Positions 59,898 to 64,000 of a stretch of 64,000 nt of DNA are shown one piece after another. The notes below the pieces were generated by a model that had not been told where the DNA came from, made no database searches, and saw only the letters and a program-made list of their open reading frames with translations. Each line of letters starts with the position of its first letter. Position 1 is the first letter of the stretch. The DNA is taken from the NCBI RefSeq assembly GCF_963676685.1, contig NC_092348.1:28371386-28435385 (forward strand), given 5' to 3'. Both the position numbers and the translations under genes were made by a program. Source of the DNA: Mytilus edulis. Lineage: Eukaryota; Mollusca; Bivalvia; Mytilida; Mytilidae.

Positions 59898-60879
59898 CAA
59901 TCTACATTTTCTATTTGTTCATTTGAAATATTAATATCTAAACTGTTTCCAGTTGAACAAAGCCTTTGTTTTGAACCAATAATCATTGATTTACACTTTT
60001 TGGCAATTAATTTCATACAATTTTGCGAACACCAGTTTTCAATTACATGAATATCATTTTGAAGGGTAGAAGTTAACTGAAGCAAATTATTACCTTTACA
60101 ATGCAATGTAGAATCATTTGCATATAAATTTATTAATGAATGTTCTACATTAAGTGGTAAATTATTGATATATAAAATAAATAACAGAGGGCCCAGGATA
60201 GAACCTTGTGGTACCCCAGTTTTTATGCATTTAGTATTAGACATGACGTTATTGACCTTAACTTGTTGGCTTCGTTCAAACAAGTATGACTTAAACCAGT
60301 CTAGTGTACATTTTGAAACATTATAATATTCAAGTTTTTTTAATACAATTATATGATTAACCAGATCAAAAGCTTTCTTTAAATTTAAAAATATAACTCA
60401 TATTATTTTTGAGCATATTAATCTTTGTATTGCTTATTAACGCTATTTTTTTTTATCTTTTTTGTGATATTTTTCATATCGTGCAACTCGCATGAGATGA
60501 AAAATTGTCGCTAGAAACTAAGCAGGCACGTGGCGTTGCTAACGAAATTGACATGAAATTGACAACGTCGTCAAAGGAAAAATAGCGATAAACAGATTAT
60601 CATTGGTCATCTCAACTCGATTGCCTTTCTCGTTTTCGCCGTCCCGGCTCAAGCGAGGAAATTAATCTCGTTGAGATGATCAACGATAATCTATAATTAC
60701 ATTTGGATATGACAATATTCGATCGTTTGTAAATGTATATGTCTGGTCTTCCCCTCTTCGTGAGTGTTCAATATTTTCTATTATCACTGATATCTTCTTT
60801 TCAGAAAGTGACCACTCGCATCATTTTGTGAATCCTATCTGATAAGAATAGTAAATCTGACACGATTATCGTATATATA

Positions 60880-61502
60880 CTGTATAAACATTAATTTTCG
60901 TGGGGTTAAAATTTCGTGGTTTTGTATCCAAAAGTAAGTTCGTGGGGATTAATTTTCGTGGTTTTTAAGTTTAGAAAAAAATTATACAAATGTCACTTTA
61001 TAATTGACAATACTCAATAAAACTGATGTGAACTTTTGCCGTTGGGAAAAATCAATAATTGCATTTCATAGTAACAGTGAGCACTAATCAAGTGTTGTAA
61101 CCTGCACACGCTAATTGGCTTTTACACACCTTTGATGTTTTATCCAAGGACAATGATTGTGTAATAAATGTATTACGACTTGAGGGCATTACAGACGCAT
61201 TAGACTTTTAAATGACATTGATTGACAGTTCTTGATGATTATTAATTACTGTACAAACAAAGGATTAGGATTATCATCTGACTTAAAGAAAACCTTTGAA
61301 TATCGATGTCTAATCAATTAACCTATTTATTTCATTGTCTGCATTTATGTTCATCAATTATATATTGTCAATAAGATTTAGTCAGATCATAAAATAATGT
61401 AAATCTACAGTTAAATTTTCGTTGGGGTTTTAATTTCGTGGATATTTCTTATCCACGAAATAAACGAAATTAAATCCCCCACGAAAATTTGTGCTTTTAC
61501 AG
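60880..61502. mobile_element. MITE with CTGTA...TACAG ends, 623 bp, TA duplication
   Basis: Ends CTGTATAAACATTAATTTTC and (reversed) CTGTAAAAGCACAAATTTTC, each continuing into CGTGGGG. Removing it plus one TA restores copy 1's 'gtatatatatatttactata' (18391-18410) exactly. The interior has palindromic 'ttcgtgg/ccacgaa' pieces and no ORF. Same end class as 12206-12758. TA target suggests a Tc1/mariner-like helper, by analogy. Confidence 0.88.
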
Positions 61503-61554
61503 TATATTTACTATATTGTGTCACAATACTCATGAGAATAGTCTATTAGATATA

Positions 61555-62175
61555 ATAATTGTATCTAAGTAAAGGCAACAGTAGTTTACCGCTGTTCGAA
61601 GTCATAAATCGATTCAGAGAAAAGAAATCCAGGTAACAAACTAAAACTGAGGTAAACACATCAACTATAAGAGGAAAACAACGAAACAAGAGAAACACAG
61701 AAGTGCAACAAAATACCAAACCGACAACGCAACACACACAGAAACAAACTATAAGATAACAACTGCCATTTTCCTGACTTGGTACAGGACTTTTTGATAA
61801 AAAAAATAATGGTAGGGTGAACTGTTTATGCGGCTATCTACATTAAAAAGAGGTATATATAGTGGGAGGGTTGAGATTTCCAAAAACATGTTTAACCCCG
61901 CCAAATTGTTGCGCCTGTAACAAGACATGAACCTCTGCTTTGTTAGTCTTGAATGATTTTTAATTTTAGTTTGTTTTATATATAACTTGGAATTTAGTAT
62001 GACGTCCATTATCACTGAACTAGTATACATTTTTGTTTCGGGGCCAGCTGAAGTACGCCTGCAGGTGTGGGAATTTCTCGCTGCATTGAAGACCCATTGG
62101 TGGACTCCGGCTGTTATCTGCTCTTTGGTCGGGTTGTCTCTTTGACACATTCCCGATTTTCATTCTCAATTTTTT
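61555..62175 (+). repeat. Interspersed repeat R1, long copy without R2 insertion
   Basis: Counterpart of 18460-19425. The empty site for R2 is at about 62021-62034. Minus-strand ORFs here (61546-61737, 61749-62150) are in repeat DNA. Confidence 0.8.
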
Positions 62176-62179
62176 ATCA

Positions 62180-64000
62180 TATACATCTAATCATGTATTG
62201 CCGTTATATATGACTTCGAATGTGCAAATCGTTTGATGTCTATGCAAAAGAACCTTCTTAACTGTTGCCATAATTTTTTGTTTCTTTTTTGTTGGTTTTG
62301 TTTTTATATAAAATGTTTTGCTATATACTCGAAATTTGGACAAAGGTATATTAACATGGATTGTCAAATCACTTGGAAACCTGAAATGATAAACGGCACT
62401 TACTAACGTTGAGATCATTTTATAACCATACATATTTTATTTGTTTATAATTTTGTATCTAGATTTCATTAACCTTATTATATTAAGCAAACATTGAATA
62501 TGTGTCATCAAGGAAAATATAGATTTGATATACACTACTACTTAATCTTTGAATCAGGAGAGTCTTAGAAGGATTTATAGAAAGTTTAAGATACCCCTAG
62601 ACTAGTTTGGTTCTAACATGTTAAAGTATAGCCAAAAAAATATTTCGTTGGAATTCGTCCTATGTTTTGGCCTAAAGAGAGCACACATTGTATTAATTAC
62701 CATGGGTACTAATGAAATATTTCAGATACTTCCCGCAAATAACAATACTTTAATAAAACAATGATATCCCATTGAGGCAACTACCCCGCATAAAGCAGCT
62801 GCCCAAGTTTTAAAGTTTTAAAATTCTGTTATAATATCACCAGTAAACACTTTCAAATGTCAATCATGTAAATAAACTAATTTGAATTTTGCAACGCAAT
62901 TGAAATAAGAAATTATATATACCACTGAGATTGTTTTGAAGATCATATGTTCTGTAACACATTTGTGAATAATAACGTTGATTATCAGTTTTATATTTTG
63001 CTATTTGAATGTTTGCCAATGCATGTCCTTGTGATGATGACTAATTGACATAGTTTGTTTGTGTTGACTAAATTCTTCATTTCAACTTTACTAAAGCCAA
63101 CACGAACCGCCAGATGTTACCTGTGTCTTGTGCTTTTACCCTACACCCCTCTCTTTTACATGAACTTTATCTTCAATCATACATGCCCAACATGATGCAG
63201 CATTAATTTTTTCTCAGATTTGTCCATAGGCATGACACTTAGATCTAATGCACAGATCATTCTGACAACAAAAGCAGGCGTGTTATACACCATTGTGAAG
63301 AAAAATCGATTTATATTTACGACATATCAAGTTTTAGTGGGGTTGAGAAATCGGCATACAACGGAATTTCGCGACCGGCTGCCATTTTTCAAAAATGTGA
63401 GTTAAGTACCTTGTGTGATATTAATGTGTATAGGGGAAAAAATTCTGAAACAAGTTCCAGTGTTTAAGTTATAGGATTTATTTCCCCTAAATGTTGAAAT
63501 TTCATTCTGGTATAAAATGAAACCAAAATGTTTAAAAGGTTGGATGATACTTGATAATTTATCAACTGGAAGTGATCTTGTGCAAATCGGAACTAGTTTT
63601 TGTTTTGCCCTAATTAAAAAATTAAATACGTATAAACTAATTATTTTTAAAATCAGCTTACACATTCCTTTACAATGACACCGAAAGAAGCTTATTATCT
63701 CCTCTATTCAAAAGAAAAGATTACAGAAACCATATATTTTCGGAATCAGAGGAACATACGCAATCTTATGACCCCATATTTGAAACAAAAGTTTATAAAG
63801 CCATATATTTTTAGAATCAGTGCTAAGAAAGCTATCATATGAATCTGGAAAATAAATTTTTTTAACCGAAAGAAGTAAATGTTTTTCCATATTTAAGACA
63901 AAATTATATAATATCAGATATTTTTTAAATCATTGCAAAGAAAGCTTTGATATGAGTCTGGAAATGACATTTTCGTTACCGGAAGTAGCATATTATTTCC
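62180..64000. other. No gene; duplication to 63245 then unmatched AT-rich DNA
   Basis: 62180-63245 follows 19430-20440. Beyond it nothing is recognised. A loose direct repeat 'agaatcag...atatg.(a/g)tctggaaa' is present around 63800-63860 and 63930-63970. Confidence 0.55.

Larger units (their letters stand above)
49681..60411 (-). pseudogene. 5'-truncated LINE (CR1/Jockey-type RT), split by a 9.4-kb insertion
   Basis: Minus strand. 60390-59898 encodes the RT palm: 'FDLVNHIIVLKKLEYYN', 'GVPQGSILGPLLFILYINNL', and LYANDST where the catalytic YADD is changed to YAND. Reading resumes in frame at 50468 with 'EKLLGLYIDKNLN' and continues to the C-terminal part ('LHWLNVEKRIQYQKAILVFK', 'PNYLQRNFHFIDNQNYNLRS'; 50190-49934). 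The 3' UTR ends with AATAAA and an A-rich tail at about 49710-49690. A few stops show it is dead. Copy 1 has the unoccupied site near 17940, so insertion postdates the duplication. Confidence 0.88.
40285..63245 (+). repeat. Segmental duplication, copy 2 (expanded by insertions)
   Basis: Collinear partner of 7410-20440. Once the 3.5-kb element (40428-43953), the LINE with its passenger (about 49681-60411) and the MITE (60880-61502) are removed, the remainder follows copy 1 in order and orientation. It contains C1q gene B and lacks the LINE ORF1-like gene, the 553-bp MITE and the 375-bp R2 insertion of copy 1. Confidence 0.85.

Overview
The window reads as nuclear DNA of an animal with a repeat-rich, AT-rich genome, most likely a marine mussel (Mytilus or a close bivalve). 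This is an inference. It rests on two-exon secreted C1q-domain genes, B-box/NHL-like TRIM-type genes, permuted Penelope-like retroelements, and many copies of short repeats (for example the 'acgcgcgtctggcgta' and 'ctctttgacacattcc' families) that I associate with mussel genomes. No operons, rRNA, tRNA or CRISPR were seen. Coding density is very low.

Genes. There are two intact-looking secreted C1q-domain genes on the minus strand (exons 9319-9689 + 11588-11690, and 45449-45837 + 47967-48081). There is one intact 304-codon ORF resembling a LINE ORF1 protein (13568-14482). There are three TRIM-like copies, all broken: 25382-26900 (+, badly decayed), 29505-31193 (-, two frameshifts) and 31718-33425 (+, several frameshifts). 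Everything else that looks coding is a transposon remnant.

Layout. 1-7400 holds Penelope-like remnants, a mobile element with a 21-bp minisatellite, and a LINE fragment. 7410-20440 is copy 1 of a segmental duplication carrying the first C1q gene. 20440-40280 holds LINE and Penelope fragments, the TRIM cluster and an inverted-repeat element. 40285-63245 is copy 2 of the duplication with the second C1q gene, stretched by later insertions. These are a 3.5-kb long-TIR element (40428-43953), a 5'-truncated LINE (about 49681-60411) that itself carries a 9.4-kb long-TIR element (50469-59897), and a 0.6-kb MITE (60880-61502). Comparing the two copies gives empty sites for several insertions, so boundaries and target-site duplications can be read directly.

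The most unusual content is the pair of long-TIR elements. Both begin TATG, both are flanked by exact 6-bp duplications (CAATCT, GTAGTA), both have TIRs built from short tandem repeats (21-bp palindromic units in one, about 15-bp units in the other), and neither has a recognisable transposase. They may represent one poorly described non-autonomous DNA transposon group.
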